Shown piece after piece: positions 33,481-45,625 of a stretch of DNA of 64,000 nucleotides (position 1 is the first letter of the stretch; every line of letters starts with the position of its first letter). The notes below the pieces were generated by a model, which saw only the letters and a program-made list of their open reading frames with translations, was not told where the DNA came from and searched no databases. Both the position numbers and the translations under genes were made by a program. The DNA is from Macquaria australasica (taxonomy: Eukaryota; Chordata; Actinopteri; Centrarchiformes; Percichthyidae), in contig SEMN01000454.1 in the NCBI GenBank assembly GCA_005408345.1, forward strand, positions 124,001 to 188,000. Reading direction: 5' to 3'.

Positions 33481-34802
33481 AGGTATAACTGAGTTGTATG
33501 TGGGTCTGCTGTCTGTTCCGGAGTGTAGACTGTATTGGGTGTCTGCATGTATATAAGTATGTATACATCCACACAATTTCTGCAGTGGCAGAGTGGAACT
33601 GACGATTATGAAAATAGTTGCTGATTAATATTCTATTACTTGAGAAAATGATTAAGTGAAGAGAGAGAGATTTTAAAAATTAGACAGCACAAAAGAGGGA
33701 GAAAGAAAGACTGTTGAATGAGTAATAACACTTGTGTTCAGCTAATGAATGTAAGACAACCCTGATTTTGAAAAAAAACCATAGCCTTATATGTGGGCCA
33801 TTTTGTCATTGTGGAGAGAAAAAGTGACAACTGAGCAAACTGTATCTGCTGATGAAAAGATTTTAATTATGTTTTTTTTCTGTCAAACTCTGTTTCCAAG
33901 AAGAATAGTGTGTGATCTAAATCTTGTTGCCTGGGGCAACTTTATATCTATGAAGCCTTGAATTGATACTGCATTTGATTTTCAAGCTTCCCAATACATA
34001 TCATTTTATTATATCCCTTAAATGAGCATATGCATGCCTCCTTCTGTAGATCACTACGTGAAAACAAATTTGCTTAGGGTCGGCCAATATCTCGTTTGTT
34101 GATAAAATCCACTATCTTTCCAATGTGCTGGCAATTTGATATACAAAGAGCAAACTGTCCAACTCGTCAGGAGCTTGACACACTGATGACTTGCCAAAGC
34201 TGATACGCAGATATTTCTAATAATGTACTCAATTTCCTTGTTTGATTTGAAAAAAGACAGGTAAAGAAAGGCATCCATATTTTTGTAACTTTGCTTTTAG
34301 CAAGCATGTTTGCCCAGCAAAGGGGTAGACTGGGGTTACAAACAAAGTCACCTTTGTCTTGATAAGTATGCTACTGATGTCCTGAAAGCCTGGAGTAGAG
34401 ATTTACTGGTTGATAAATATGATGAACTGATTTGCCTAAGGACTGTAATGGATAATTTAGCCTGCCCCAAGCAGATATCACTTTCAGCCAGGCATTGGCT
34501 TAAACACACACAGTGGCCTGAGGTCGACTGAGTGACTGCTGGTAACACAGCAGCTTCCTCCAGTCTGTGGAGCTACAATTCTGGAGCAGGACACTAATGT
34601 GTCCTTCTCAGCCACGCACACATACACACACACACACACATTGACAAGCCTGCCTTCACAACCACAAGCCCCTTCCCCCCTTCCATTAACCCATCTCCAC
34701 AATATGATTAAGAAATAAAGGCCAGGAAATAAAGACAACAAATAACTTTTCTGGTACAAACCTCAAATACATTTACACATATCTGCACGAATACACACAC
34801 AG

Positions 34803-34841
<39 letters not shown>

Positions 34842-35590
34842 CATAACACACACAAGAGCATGCTCAGCCACAAAACCAATAGGCTCCAGAGACAAAAGCC
34901 TTGTCATACTCTGATGGGGTCCTGTCACTAATCCACACAGCTGCAGACAGCAGACACACACACACACACAGTGTAGATCTATGTGAAAAAGAAATTCGAC
35001 ACACACGCTGCCTGGATTTGTGTATACATACTTACACACCGGCTCTCTCACACACACAGACACAGACAGTGGTGTTGTATAGCTGGCTGGCTGGGTGTTA
35101 AGGCCAAGCAGAGCTACTGGCGACAAGTTGGAGAGAGGAGATGGCTCACTAAGCCTAATCACACAGGGGAATGCTGTCTGGGGCACCTGACCATCATACC
35201 TCTGTGTGTGTGTGTGTATTTGTGCATATGCTTGCTTTCTTACATGCAGTTTTGCATGTGTATGTGTGTGTGTGTGTGTGTGTGTGTTTGTGAGTGTGTG
35301 TATGTGTGTGTGTCATAATTGGGGTTTATCGCCCTGAACGCGGCAGAAGGAGAGGTGCCAGAGCCGGATTGGGGGTGTCTGACCGGAGCTGGAGTTGAAT
35401 GGGGGGGTGGGGGGATGTAATGAGTCATCCAGATTCTTACAGGCAAAGCCACACACAGCCAGAGAACATATCCCATACACTGAATACTGTCCATCCCATA
35501 AAACACAGCATCAATTACTTTAATCCACAGATCAAATATAGCACAAAATGTATGATGTTCATCTGTTCTGTTCATCTGTTGATATTCGAT
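33481..35590. other. Intergenic with CA and GT microsatellites
   Basis: No gene. Simple repeats: (AC)n at 34807-34839, (AC)n near 34951-34970, (GT)n at 35202-35217 and 35252-35314. Cys-rich minus-strand frames at 34773-35186 are translated microsatellite. Confidence 0.6.
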
Positions 35591-35593
35591 AAG

Positions 35594-36100
35594 ATTACAT
35601 TAGATTGACTTTATTGTCCACCTCAGTGGGAATTTGTCTTTGGCTTCTCCCAAGGTACAGCAAAGGTACATACAATGCACATAACACAGCAAACCATTAA
35701 AAACAGTATATACAGTATACAATAGTGCAAATGGGCAGGTAGCTGCAGATAAATTATATAAATAATACAAGAAAGCTGTTATAATATTTATAATAGCAAG
35801 TGTTCCCTGATGCAGTCATTCTGTGTTCAATGTCTGTATGGCATAGTGAATAAAATACTAATTATATATGTTCCAGAGTGTAGTGGGTATGAGGTATCTG
35901 CAGGTATTTGTTAAGCTTCCTGTGTACAGCCCTGTCAAATATATTGCAGTGTTGTTTTGTGACTTGCAAATCACCTTCCCTGCAATGTCAACAATTTTGG
36001 AGAGCTTGTTTTTGCTCTTAACACTCAAGTTGCCGTACCATGAAGTTATGATGACTAATAAAATGCTTACAATCAGGCTTCTGTATGCATATATTCTTTA
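35594..36100 (-). repeat. LINE 3' UTR and tail, minus strand
   Basis: Begins AGATTACATTAGATTGAC, TTTATTGTCCACCTCAGTGG and GAATTTGTCTTTGG, which on the minus strand is a LINE end with AATAAA and an AATCT-type tail. Inside are fragments of the 3' UTR type of the same LINE group (GTACAGCCCTGTCAAATAT). Confidence 0.6.
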
Positions 36101-36108
36101 GAACCTGC

Positions 36109-36534
36109 TTAGGGTAGAGACAGGCTCCGACTGATATTGGGCTCATCTCTGGTGGGGATAAGTCTGCCTACAGGTGGGAGATTGACCATCTGGAGACCTG
36201 GTGCAGTCAGAAAGACTTGGAGCACTTGGAACACTCTTAAGACAGTGGAGATGGTTGTGGATTTCAGGAAGAACCCAGCCCCACTGGCCTCCATCACCCT
36301 GTGTGACTCCCCAGTCAACACTGTGAAGTCCTTCTGCTTTCTGGGCTCCATCATCACCCCAGACCTCAAGTGGGAGATGAACATCAGCTCATTCACCGAC
36401 AAAGCACAGCAGAGGATGTTCTTCCTGTGGCAGCTGAAGAAGTTCAACCTGCCAAACACAATGATGGTGCACTTCTCCACCGCCATCCTCACCTCACTAG
36501 TATACCTAGCCCCACTCCCACGCTGTGAATGAGA
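36109..36534 (+). pseudogene. LINE reverse transcriptase C-terminal fragment
   Basis: The open frame 36137-36534 has the motifs KTVEMVVDFRKNPAP, SFCFLGSIITPDLKWEMNIS, AQQRMFFLWQLKKFNLP and MVHFSTAILTS, the region after the RT catalytic core in a common teleost LINE. It lies on the plus strand while the adjoining 3' UTR (35594-36100) lies on the minus strand. This suggests a 5'-inverted insertion. No catalytic box remains. Confidence 0.75.
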
Positions 36535-36576
36535 CAGTCCATAGAAAAGCTCAGGGAAGTGTCTACGTGCTGCTCT

Positions 36577-37250
36577 TTAAAGGTTGGGTAGGCAGTATTT
36601 CTTTGGCATCATTGGGCAAAAATGCCATATTAACCATGCAGCATATTGTAAATGAAGTGGTCTGAGAGCAGACCTCTACTTCAGCCCCCCCTCTTGGCTC
36701 TGTTTTCAGGTTTCAGAAAATCTATCCCGTGACGGTAGACTTTAGCCTATCACAGGTTATTTCAGAGAGACGGTGTGTTCGTATTGGCTAAGCTACTAGA
36801 GCAGATGTGTGTACACGTCCCTTCAGACGGTGAAAGTCTGATTCAATGGCGGAAAATCCTGCCGAAAATCCTGAAACTTGTGATAAATTTCCAACACCTC
36901 CTTTGCCTACAGTGGTGTATAGTACAAAACAACACGTCCCGGCTCCACACGGAGCTTCAGGCTCATTACGTATAATAACATGATGCTCGTAACGACGAGT
37001 GGCAAAGAAGCATGATGACAAACAGTGGGGAATAACTTTTGAGGGGGGACAGTGGTGTGTGTGTGCGGTGTACTAGTCTCTCATCCCGCTGTTGGGGCGC
37101 TCTGCTCTGCGGCTGCGAAGCGCTGGAGGGGCGTCTTTGAGAAGACAAGTCGCGGCGGGAGGGACTGCGGTCACGGTGAGGCCCATGCCGTGGAGAGTGA
37201 GCCCTACAAGGGATATGGTTTCGCAGGGGAACTGCCTACCCCAGCTTTAA
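36577..37250 (-). mobile_element. TTAA-flanked miniature DNA element, copy 2
   Basis: TTAA at 36577-36580 and 37247-37250, ends AGGTTGGGTAGGCAGT and ACTGCCTACCCCAGCT. It is the reverse orientation of copy 1 (7929-8487) and longer: about 250 bp in the middle (36725-37015) is missing from copy 1, while the CA run here is reduced to a few units. No transposase frame. Confidence 0.8.
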
Positions 37251-37416
37251 TGGAGGTGGGAACGAGACATGCATTTTCAAACCAACCAGTTAATACTGTT
37301 TGAATTGAAAACACTCCTTCTCCCTTTAGTGTTGCTTGTCCAAGTAAGTTTTCTAGTGTGGTGTCTTCTTCCTGTCATTGTGGGGCTCCAAGCTATATAA
37401 GGCTAATTATTGCCCC

Positions 37417-37442
37417 CCTGAGGCCGGAGGCCGGAGGCCGGT
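37417..37442. repeat. Short tandem repeat GGAGGCC
   Basis: Three consecutive GAGGCCG units; nothing further. Confidence 0.8.
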
Positions 37443-37565
37443 TAACACCCACTGATAATGGCACAGTTGTAGTGGGTGTTTATACCTCCAGTGGCCACAA
37501 GGGGCAACTATGAGCCAATTCCACACTCAAAAGCAAACTTCGAAAGGTGGGGTTTATGCTTTATC

Positions 37566-37756
37566 TTGGAGCCTGGTTCTGCTAGAGGTTTCTGCCTGTT
37601 AAATGGGAGTTTTTCCTTGCCACTGTCGCCTAGTGCTTGCTCATGGTGGGAATTGTTGGGTCCCTGTAAATATATGCTCTATATGAAAAGTGCCCTGAGA
37701 CAACTTCTGTTATGATTTGGCACTATATAAATAAAACTGCATTGAATTGAAACTAA
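37566..37756 (+). repeat. L2 3'-end fragment
   Basis: Starts GAGCCTGGTTCTGCTAGAGG and ends TTGGCACTATATAAATAAAA plus CTGCATTGAATTGAA, the L2 terminus seen at 14080-14282. About 190 bp, a 5'-truncated insertion. Confidence 0.9.
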
Positions 37757-38021
37757 TTATAATGGAAACTTATATTTAAAAAAAATTCTTAACAGCTTTC
37801 CCCTAATTAAATGCATAAATATATTTTAAATCTACCTTTTTATACCACATGTGCAATGTGGTAGTACTATGCACATACAGTATATAGTATATTCAGTATA
37901 TTCTAGTGTATATAAGTTTGTTATTTAATATTATTATTTTGAATTATATATTTAAATAATTTATTATTTATTTAGTTAGTACTGTGCATACTCATATCTA
38001 GTCCATATATTTTAAATGCTA

Positions 38022-38072
<51 letters not shown>

Positions 38073-39664
38073 CATTATTTTCTTCTTCTTCGTTTTATTG
38101 GCGATTGGCAAACAGCTTTCGGGTGCATTACTGCCACCCCTCTGGAGTGTGGACTATTTATAAATTATATTTTGATTTATTAATATTTAGATTTGTATTA
38201 CTCTAATAAAACACTACCTTGCTTGCTTTATTTTTCATTATCATTGATTTCATCATTTTCTTTTCTGATGTGTGGCTATAGATTTGAATACAGCATTATC
38301 TGAGTCTCATTTCTCTATCAATAAAACAAATTCATTTTCAGGCTTGGTGCATTATGCAATAATTTAGGACTCACTTCCAAATCTATCTATTGTTGACCTT
38401 GAAATTGTCTTTGCCCATCTGTGTGGTATTTTTGTGTCCAGCTCAGAGCGCATGGTGCACAGGTGGGAGGAGAGGAACAAACAGATGGGAGGTTCATTCA
38501 AATGAGGCAGTGCAAAGCAAGTTGTTGGTATTTTGGTGGAAATCACTTTGGTGATTTCACCAGCAACAGCAATCTAAATACTTGGAACAAATGTGCAGAA
38601 ATAACAGAATAATGCTTAAATGAACTAATTTAATTAAACATTCCCCAACCAGCAGCGAAAGAGGAGCACATTTGTGGTAAATGCCTGACGGTTGAGTTGT
38701 GGTGACAGTGAGAGGTGACGCGGTGCAGCACCCTCAGAAAACAGAGGAATGGACCAAATTTAATTCAGCTGTGAGTGTGTGTGTTTATAAATGACACAGG
38801 GCTGAACCGAGAAGGGAAATGCGTAGTGACAGTGAGGATCGGCTGGCTGGAGCTGTTGGCTGTTGTTTTCACACTAATACCTTGCTTAATGCCTGGAATA
38901 GTTGGACAAACCTTTGCAGCTGAAGGCAACTCTCTAATTTCCTGTCCGCTGCAGAAATGGCTGTGATAAGGTGAAGATACCCCAAGGACCTGTGCCTGTC
39001 AACACAATATGCTCCTTATCGCCTCAACAATGGCACAGGGCACTCCTCTCAACATGCATGTAGGAAATTGGAACTTTCAGCGCCAACCCACAGGCCTCTA
39101 GCACACACAAACACAGTTTTTCTCACTTTCTTCCTGCTAGAAAGGAAACTGTTCACTGCTGAGTGACGCTGAGGAATAAACATAGTTGTGGCTTCTGTCA
39201 CTAGAAACAGAGGAAGTCACAGCCAGCAAATGTGGGGAAAGAGAGGGCTAACCAACGCTAGAGCCAGCACATATGTAGTCAACGCCTCAAGGGCCCACCC
39301 GCCTCTACCCCGACTTTCTCTCTCCCCCGACTTTCTCTCTCCGACTTTCTCTCTCCCCCATTTTTCTCTCATTGTTGAATAACCAGTGTCTGTGACCCAG
39401 GCAGGATAGAAGTGAAATGATACTCTAAGAGGCCAGGCAATACGCCTGTGAGAGGCGCAAGACATTATGAATAGTACAAATTGGGATTAATGGTGCACAG
39501 TTTTGGACAGTCTCTCCTTGAAGGCATTCATAATGTTGCACTTGGTTGTACACACAAAAAGTGATGGAAGTATTGTGTGACAAATGTAAAAAGAGCACTT
39601 GTGGGGGAAATTCAAATCCTTCCTTATCTGAACACCTCAGCACACCTGACCAATCTCTGCATGA
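37757..39664. other. AT-rich intergenic DNA with TTA microsatellite
   Basis: (TTA)n at 38023-38075 is followed by TTCTTCTTCTTCG and TTTTATTGGCGATTGGCAAA, which resembles the edge of a widespread teleost repeat (38080-38155). A short repeat of CGACTTTCTCTCTCC occurs near 39311-39360. No gene. Confidence 0.55.
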
Positions 39665-40210
39665 AGGGGCATGATTGTCGGAATGTTGGAAAGTTATAGC
39701 AAATGTGCCAAAAGCATGTCAAAGTTTTCACTTATCCAGTGGATATTGTCAATATCAAGATGGATCAGTACAAAATTGGGCACAGACATGCATGGTCCCC
39801 CGAGGATGAATCCTAATGACTTTGATGATCTGCTGACTTTTCCTCTAGTTCCACCATGAGGTTGACATTCATGGTTTTGAGTGAAATGTTTGAACAGCTA
39901 TTGGATGGATTGCCATGCAATTTGGTACACACATTCATAAATTCATCAGGATGATTTGTCATCACTTATTTGAATACACAATTTTTATATACATTTTCAT
40001 CTAGCACCATTATCTGGTCAAACTTGCAAAACTAATGATATTCCCATCAGCCTCAGCTGTACTTAGTTTTTAGTGTTAATTAGCAAATATTAGCATCATC
40101 AGCGTGTTAGCATTGTCATTTTGAGCATGTTGCCATGCTGACATTTAGCTCAAAGCACCACTGTGCCTAAGTACAGCTTCAGAGAGTCGCTAGCATGGCT
40201 GTAGATTCTT
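39665..40210 (+). repeat. Dispersed teleost repeat, family R3 copy 3
   Basis: The longest copy: GGATGAATCCTAATGACTTT, GCTATTGGATGGATTGCCAT, CATCAGCCTCAGCTGTACTT, and the TTAGCA-rich end with CAAAGCACCACTGTGCC and GCTAGCATGGCTGTAGA. It shows an internal duplication of the ATTGGATGGATTGCCATG-type unit. Confidence 0.85.
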
Positions 40211-41494
40211 AGTCTTGTCGAAGAGATAATAGACTGTTACATCAACATTTTTGATGTAATATTATCAAAGTGAAATGGAGAAGATTGGAGCCTTCATTTT
40301 GTAAAATTGTAAATACAACTTAGCGTTGTAGCTTATGTAATGTTGGAAAGCTAAAGGGGTGCATGGGAGAGTACTGTTTTACTCAGAGCCAGTAAAAAGG
40401 CTAAAGTTGTCATTGTATCACATTTTTGACGAGATTGTCTCCAGATTTTCAAGGTCTAATTATAATTTGATCAGATTCCACCCAGCTATGCTGGACTGTG
40501 TTTTGATTATTTTTGTATCAGATGTCTGAGCAGAGACATCATTCCACTGTGGTGTGGGAGAATTTTTATCCAAAGTCTATAAAACCTGCAGTGAAACTTG
40601 CCTTGCCCTGCAATCATTACTTAGAAATTTTCATCAGTATGACTTTCAGGGGACAGTTTAAGTGTCCCTTCATGGTCAAAACCCTATTCAGGTGGCATTT
40701 CCACCCGGACAAGAAGAGCACTCTGTGGCAGCTGATTTTTCCAGTCTTTATGCCAGCTTAAGTGTGTGCATGTCGGTTGAAGTGTGTGGTCAGTGTTGGC
40801 TTTTTGCTTAAAGCCAAAGCTCTTCCAAAGCCACAGACAAAGCCACAGCAGGTGGATGGGTAACAGAGTGGAGGAGAGGAGGGAGGGGGCCAGGGGGTTA
40901 AAGAGGGCTCAGTGTCTCTTCTCATCACGCTCCTCGACTCTGAAGAAAAGGCTGATTAATCGGAGCCTAATAGGATGGAGGGGCCACATTCATCCTTTTA
41001 CTGATGCTGGACAGGCCTGCAGGACACCGGCAGACTGACAGAACAACAGATGAGAAAAAGAGGAGAAAAAAACTCCTTTGTTTTTTCATCATGTCTTCTA
41101 AATATGAGACCCCAATAAAACAATGATTATCCTCAGCCCTGTCAAATTTCTAATGACTTTCAAGTATTGTTTTGATGGGGCAGTTATTACTATATTGATG
41201 ATATGAGATACAAAAAAAAAGTTACTGGCTGGAGAATTCCTGCTACTTTGATTTGTAAAAGAAAATCAGACAGGTTTTAGGTTGCCTAAAAGGAAAGAAG
41301 AGGAAACTGGCTTATCCAACAAGTCCCCATACATGGAAAAGAAGCTTGTTTTTTATTGCCTTCTAGAATGACCCATATGAACAGTTTTTGATTGGACCCC
41401 TCTGTGATTCAAGTTTGGTTAAAAGTAATTGTTTAAAGCAGTAGTATTTTTTGGGCCATTTTGGGTCAGTGGAACAACCAACACTGACATATCC
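40211..41494. other. Intergenic, no gene
   Basis: No recognisable coding or RNA feature. A frame of 82 codons at 40513-40761 has no family motifs. Confidence 0.5.
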
Positions 41495-41885
41495 CACTTG
41501 AATTTTGAATGTGTTAGCCTTATTACACACCCAGCAGAAGCAACATTAGCATTCATTTGAAGTTGTGTTTCTGTCCACCTGATAAATGTAATTTACTCTC
41601 CTTTTACCTGTTGTTGGTTTTTACCAACTACTTAGGAGAAATATCTGGCTCTTTAGCTGCTAAATGGTCTTCTATGTTCACAAGCTAGTCGCTAACTTTG
41701 TCTGTCTGTTGTTTGTTGCTGAGCAGGTAGCGTACAGTTTATCAGAGCTTTTTCGCTGAAAACAGCTTCCTGCTGCTGCTGGAAACAAGACTGGTGAGAG
41801 CGATCAGACTGAACAGTAAAGTTGTATGCTGTAAAACTAAATCATTGAGGCGAAAGACGCTAAAACACTCTGTCTGCAAGGGTCA
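41495..41885 (-). repeat. Dispersed repeat, family R2 copy 2
   Basis: Reverse-complement match of 16380-16730. Its right edge overlaps an imperfect hairpin at 41870-41905. Confidence 0.75.
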
Positions 41886-41905
41886 GTTTTGACCCCTGCA
41901 GACAG
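41870..41905. repeat. Short hairpin
   Basis: CTGTCTGCAAGGGTCA and TGACCCCTGCAGACAG pair over 16 bp with one mismatch around a GTTT loop. A third partial copy of the arm (GCAGACCCTTGCAG) follows at about 41925. Confidence 0.85.
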
Positions 41906-42032
41906 GTGACGAAATTTACTTCATGCAGACCCTTGCAGCTACACTGACATGGCTTTAAGTCCGACGCCTCCATAAGAGGTTTTGAGGCGACATGCTACTG
42001 CTGTCTTTGCTTCCATCAATCCACTGCAACCA

Positions 42033-42270
42033 TTAAAGGGAAACTCAGCATCAAAGTTTATTTTCAGGTTTTGGGGAGTACTACGGCATATGTGAAAAAA
42101 ATTGTGTAAAGCTTTTTGTGGCTCCAGATGGAGCTGTCTGAAATTGTCTCAAGTGATGTCACTTCTGGGGGTGTGGAGTTAGAAAGAAGGGAGCTTACCA
42201 GACCTCTGTAGCCGCTCCTCATCTCTGCTTAAGACTAGCGGCTCGAGGCTACATTTGCTGCTACTAGCAT
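42033..42270 (+). repeat. Fragment of a TTAA-type element
   Basis: Starts TTAAAGGGAAACTCAGCATC, the same TTAA-AGG style of end as the elements at 36577 and 47819. No matching right end was found, so it is truncated or diverged. Confidence 0.45.
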
Positions 42271-44378
42271 GACACACGATTCTTCAACCAATCTGTCAAG
42301 TTTTGGGTGCCGGTGGGTGAGGGTGCCGGTGACGGGGCCCATGGGTGACCCTTTGACTGCTGCGGTCCTATGATGCCTTGGTCCTTTCAACCAAGCTCAG
42401 TCTGGCCCCTGGACCCTCGCAAGACTTCTGGGAGCCCACTGTTGACTCCCTATTGTCTGTGTAAGTGTGTGTGTGGTGTGTGTATATATGTGTGTGTGTT
42501 CAAAGGGGTCTTTGGAGGCCTCCTGGGGGCTGGTGACTCCTCTTTGTCTCCGGTTGGCCTGCTGTCAGAGTGTCTTTGTTATGACAGTTGGGCTGCTTTT
42601 ATACAGACTAAATCACCGCTCTCAGCTGTTCATTTACTGGCTGAACCCCAGACAGCCCTCGTGACACCTAACACACACACACACACTCACACACACATAT
42701 CTCCAACATCATCCTCTTCTACTTCATTGCATCCTTCTACTTCTTTTACCAGAAAATATGTCCACATCCACCCTGTGAAAATCTCTCTTTTATAAGTAGA
42801 GTGAGAAAAGAGGATGAAACAAAAAAGGAGGATGAGAAGGAAGGGTAACAATGCAAGGGAGGGGAGGGGGAGGCCAAAGGGTGTTTGACCTCTGACCTTT
42901 TGTGTTGTGGCTGAGTTGTTGCATCAGAGGACACAACAACCCAGGGTAATGAGTAACTATAGGCTAGATACGACACACAAATAGACACAAAAGAAGCACT
43001 CCAAAATTCAGTCTAATTTAAATCTAAATAGCAATTCAACCCTCTGAGGCCATTTCACTACAGCAGTGAAAGTACAGTAATAATTGGGCTCGTAAGGAAG
43101 AAGAGGAATTGTTTAAAAATTCAATGAAACAACAATAAAGCAGTAAATGGAAAGTAGAATCAACAAAGTAGAAGTGATTTCATCACTGCCTCTTAGATAT
43201 AAAACCTTTAAAAAAACACAATAGCAATTTAGTCTTATTATCAAGTTTGTTGCATGGGAATTAATTAAAATGATTATCCCATTGGCAGCTTATTTTCACT
43301 TGTCTGGAGGAAAGTTAGACTTTAACATTCAGCGTCAGTATAATAAATGGCTTAATAATAATAAAGTCAGAGTGTAGAGAGAAAGAGAGCATGATGTCAT
43401 TGAAATCTACAGTCATTAGTGAACAGCATTGATCTAGTTTGTGTTTGAAGAGAGAAAACAGGAAATGTACACAACATTTTCTCCCACACACACAGTGTGT
43501 GTGTGTGTGTATGTATGTATGTGTAAGTATGCCTGGTTTAAAGAATGAATAAGGATAAACCTTTACATGGAACATATATAAACCTGGTCATTCATCTCCC
43601 TCGATACATGATTCTAACATAGTGAAGTTTTCTGATCATCTGCAACAATGCCAGCATGGTTTTCGTCTCACCTGTAGTTTGGTTCATTTTGTCAGGACCA
43701 AACACATCGTTGCCTTTTAGTCCTGGTCCAGTTTGTAAACATGAAGTCATAGGACTGACTATTCATTGACTAGACTGTTTTGGTAATGGTCATCCTGCAT
43801 TGTCAGTGCTATATGGAGCCTCGTGGGGAAATTTAATTCTTTAATCCCTGTACTAATGTGCTGACGTGCATACAAGTTACCATGGTTTCCAGATGATATA
43901 CATATCACTTCCTTGACAGTCCATAATCAGCAGATAGATTTAACAGTAGTTCAGCTTTTGGATTCATGCTGAAATCACATATCTACTATCAAAAAAGCCT
44001 GTGGTTGGTCTGCTTTGGTTTCACACCACAAACAAAGCGCACCAGTGTCTGACTGGAACGGACCCACCCATTCATGTGCTCACAGGTTCTGCTTTTGTTT
44101 CCACTGTATTCTGTTTACAATGTATCACTGTACTTTGAGGAGAGTTCCTGAACCTAAATTTTAGCACTGTTCAGTTGGTGATGCTAAATCCAGGTACTGG
44201 AGGGGGACAACAAATATGGCAACACATCACACACCACAATTAAAAACACAGGACATGTTTAGATAAGCACTGCAAGGACGTTTGTTTCAATATACAGGCG
44301 ATACTCTGATTCAGAATATCTGACGTGTGTTTTGCCGCAATGTTCTGCATTTGTCAGTGTAAACTTTTGTGTACAGAG
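42271..44378. other. Intergenic, no gene
   Basis: Includes small (CA)n/(GT)n tracts (42670-42697, 43491-43510). The open frame 42370-42795 is partly translated GT repeat and has no known motif. Confidence 0.5.
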
Positions 44379-44620
44379 TAGGGGTGGAATGGTTCATAAA
44401 ATTCACGGTTTGGTTCATATCACGATTTTGGGTTCAGTTCGGTACGTTTTTGGTACAGCAGGGGGAGGGGGTCAGCATTGCCAATTTCAACATGCTTTTT
44501 ATTTATTTGGCAACTGTTTGCCAAATAAATAAATTACAAAATTACAAAAATAAAACAAAATTCTGGCTAAGAACATAAGGAACATAAACACTTCTTCACT
44601 GTCAAATCGTAATCAGTAAT
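44379..44620 (+). repeat. Dispersed repeat with internal hairpin
   Basis: AGGGGTGGAATGGTTCATAA, AATTCACGGTTTGGTTCAT and GGTTCAGTTCGGTACG resemble a widespread fish repeat with CGGTTCGGT-type motifs. Inside, TTTATTTATTTGGCAA (44498-44513) pairs perfectly with 44518-44533 around a 4-nt loop. Confidence 0.6.
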
Positions 44621-45590
44621 GGGACGATAAAGCAGTTTATCCTCCACATTAACAGTGACTTTCACTTTGATTTTAGCTTTTAGTAGACTATTATTGCATC
44701 ATTTATCACTAGTTTTTTGTGCTACCAACCAACTAGTATGTAACTTGAGTTGAAGACACACTCGCACACAAGTTGGAGAACAAGTTCTACCAGAGTACTA
44801 GAATTTTCAAGTTTCTCCAAACTGGGAAAAGAGCTTATCTGGGTTGCTGAAAGCCCCTGATATGACGTTTTTATGTGCGAACACAAAACCGAGCCGCAAT
44901 TCTACAAAAACTGATACGACTGCACATGTGAACGTACTCTAAATCCCTAACACCAGTTTACCTTTTTCCTCCTCACCCTCTTCTTCAAACATCTCTTATC
45001 TCTCTCTCTTTTCAGGCAGCAGGATGTATGAGGTCCGTCTTAAAAGAGAGAGAGGGACAGAGAGAGATGAAGAAACAATGGGGAACAGAGAGAGAGAGGA
45101 AGAGACTTGTCAGAATTGTCATAACTCTTCCAGGGGTCACACACTGTCTGTGTTTGTGGTGGCTGTGTGACTGTGTATGCGCAACAGTTAATTTGTGCAC
45201 AACTGTGTGTGTCGCCCAAGTGTAAATGTTAGAGGGCCAAGCAGCGTTAGTGTTACCGGGGTGATGGCACAGGAGTGTAAAGCCAGGGGCAATATAAAAC
45301 CTGTGCTTTCCCAGAATGCCTTTGTGCCGGGCGTGTGTCCCAGCTCTGGTTGCCATGGGGAACACGTCCTGACTCAGACCTTTTCTCTCATGACCCCCTT
45401 TCACTGTGTTTCATGTGTCCAGCGAGAACACACACCGTCCATGCCTGTCCGTCTCTCTCACTCACTGTCACACACAGTCATGCGCAGATGTGTGTGTGTG
45501 TGTGTGTGTGTGGGCTGTCTGCACACTGTGTGTAGCGAGCCCAGATGTCTGGGGCTCCGTGGGGGATAATGGTTTCTTTCACAGGCAATG

Positions 45591-45625
<35 letters not shown>

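Noticed and set aside
34773..35186. 137-codon Cys/Val-rich minus-strand open frame
   Set aside because: It is translated (CA)n/(GT)n microsatellite; alternating Cys-Val or Thr-His is what such repeats encode.
36966..37148. Open frames in the GC-rich arm of the TTAA element
   Set aside because: The equivalent arm of copy 1 has different frames and stops; the region is a non-coding part of a miniature element.
42370..42795. 141-codon open frame
   Set aside because: Part is GT repeat (VCVCVCIYVCV) and CA repeat; no recognisable domain and no splice context.
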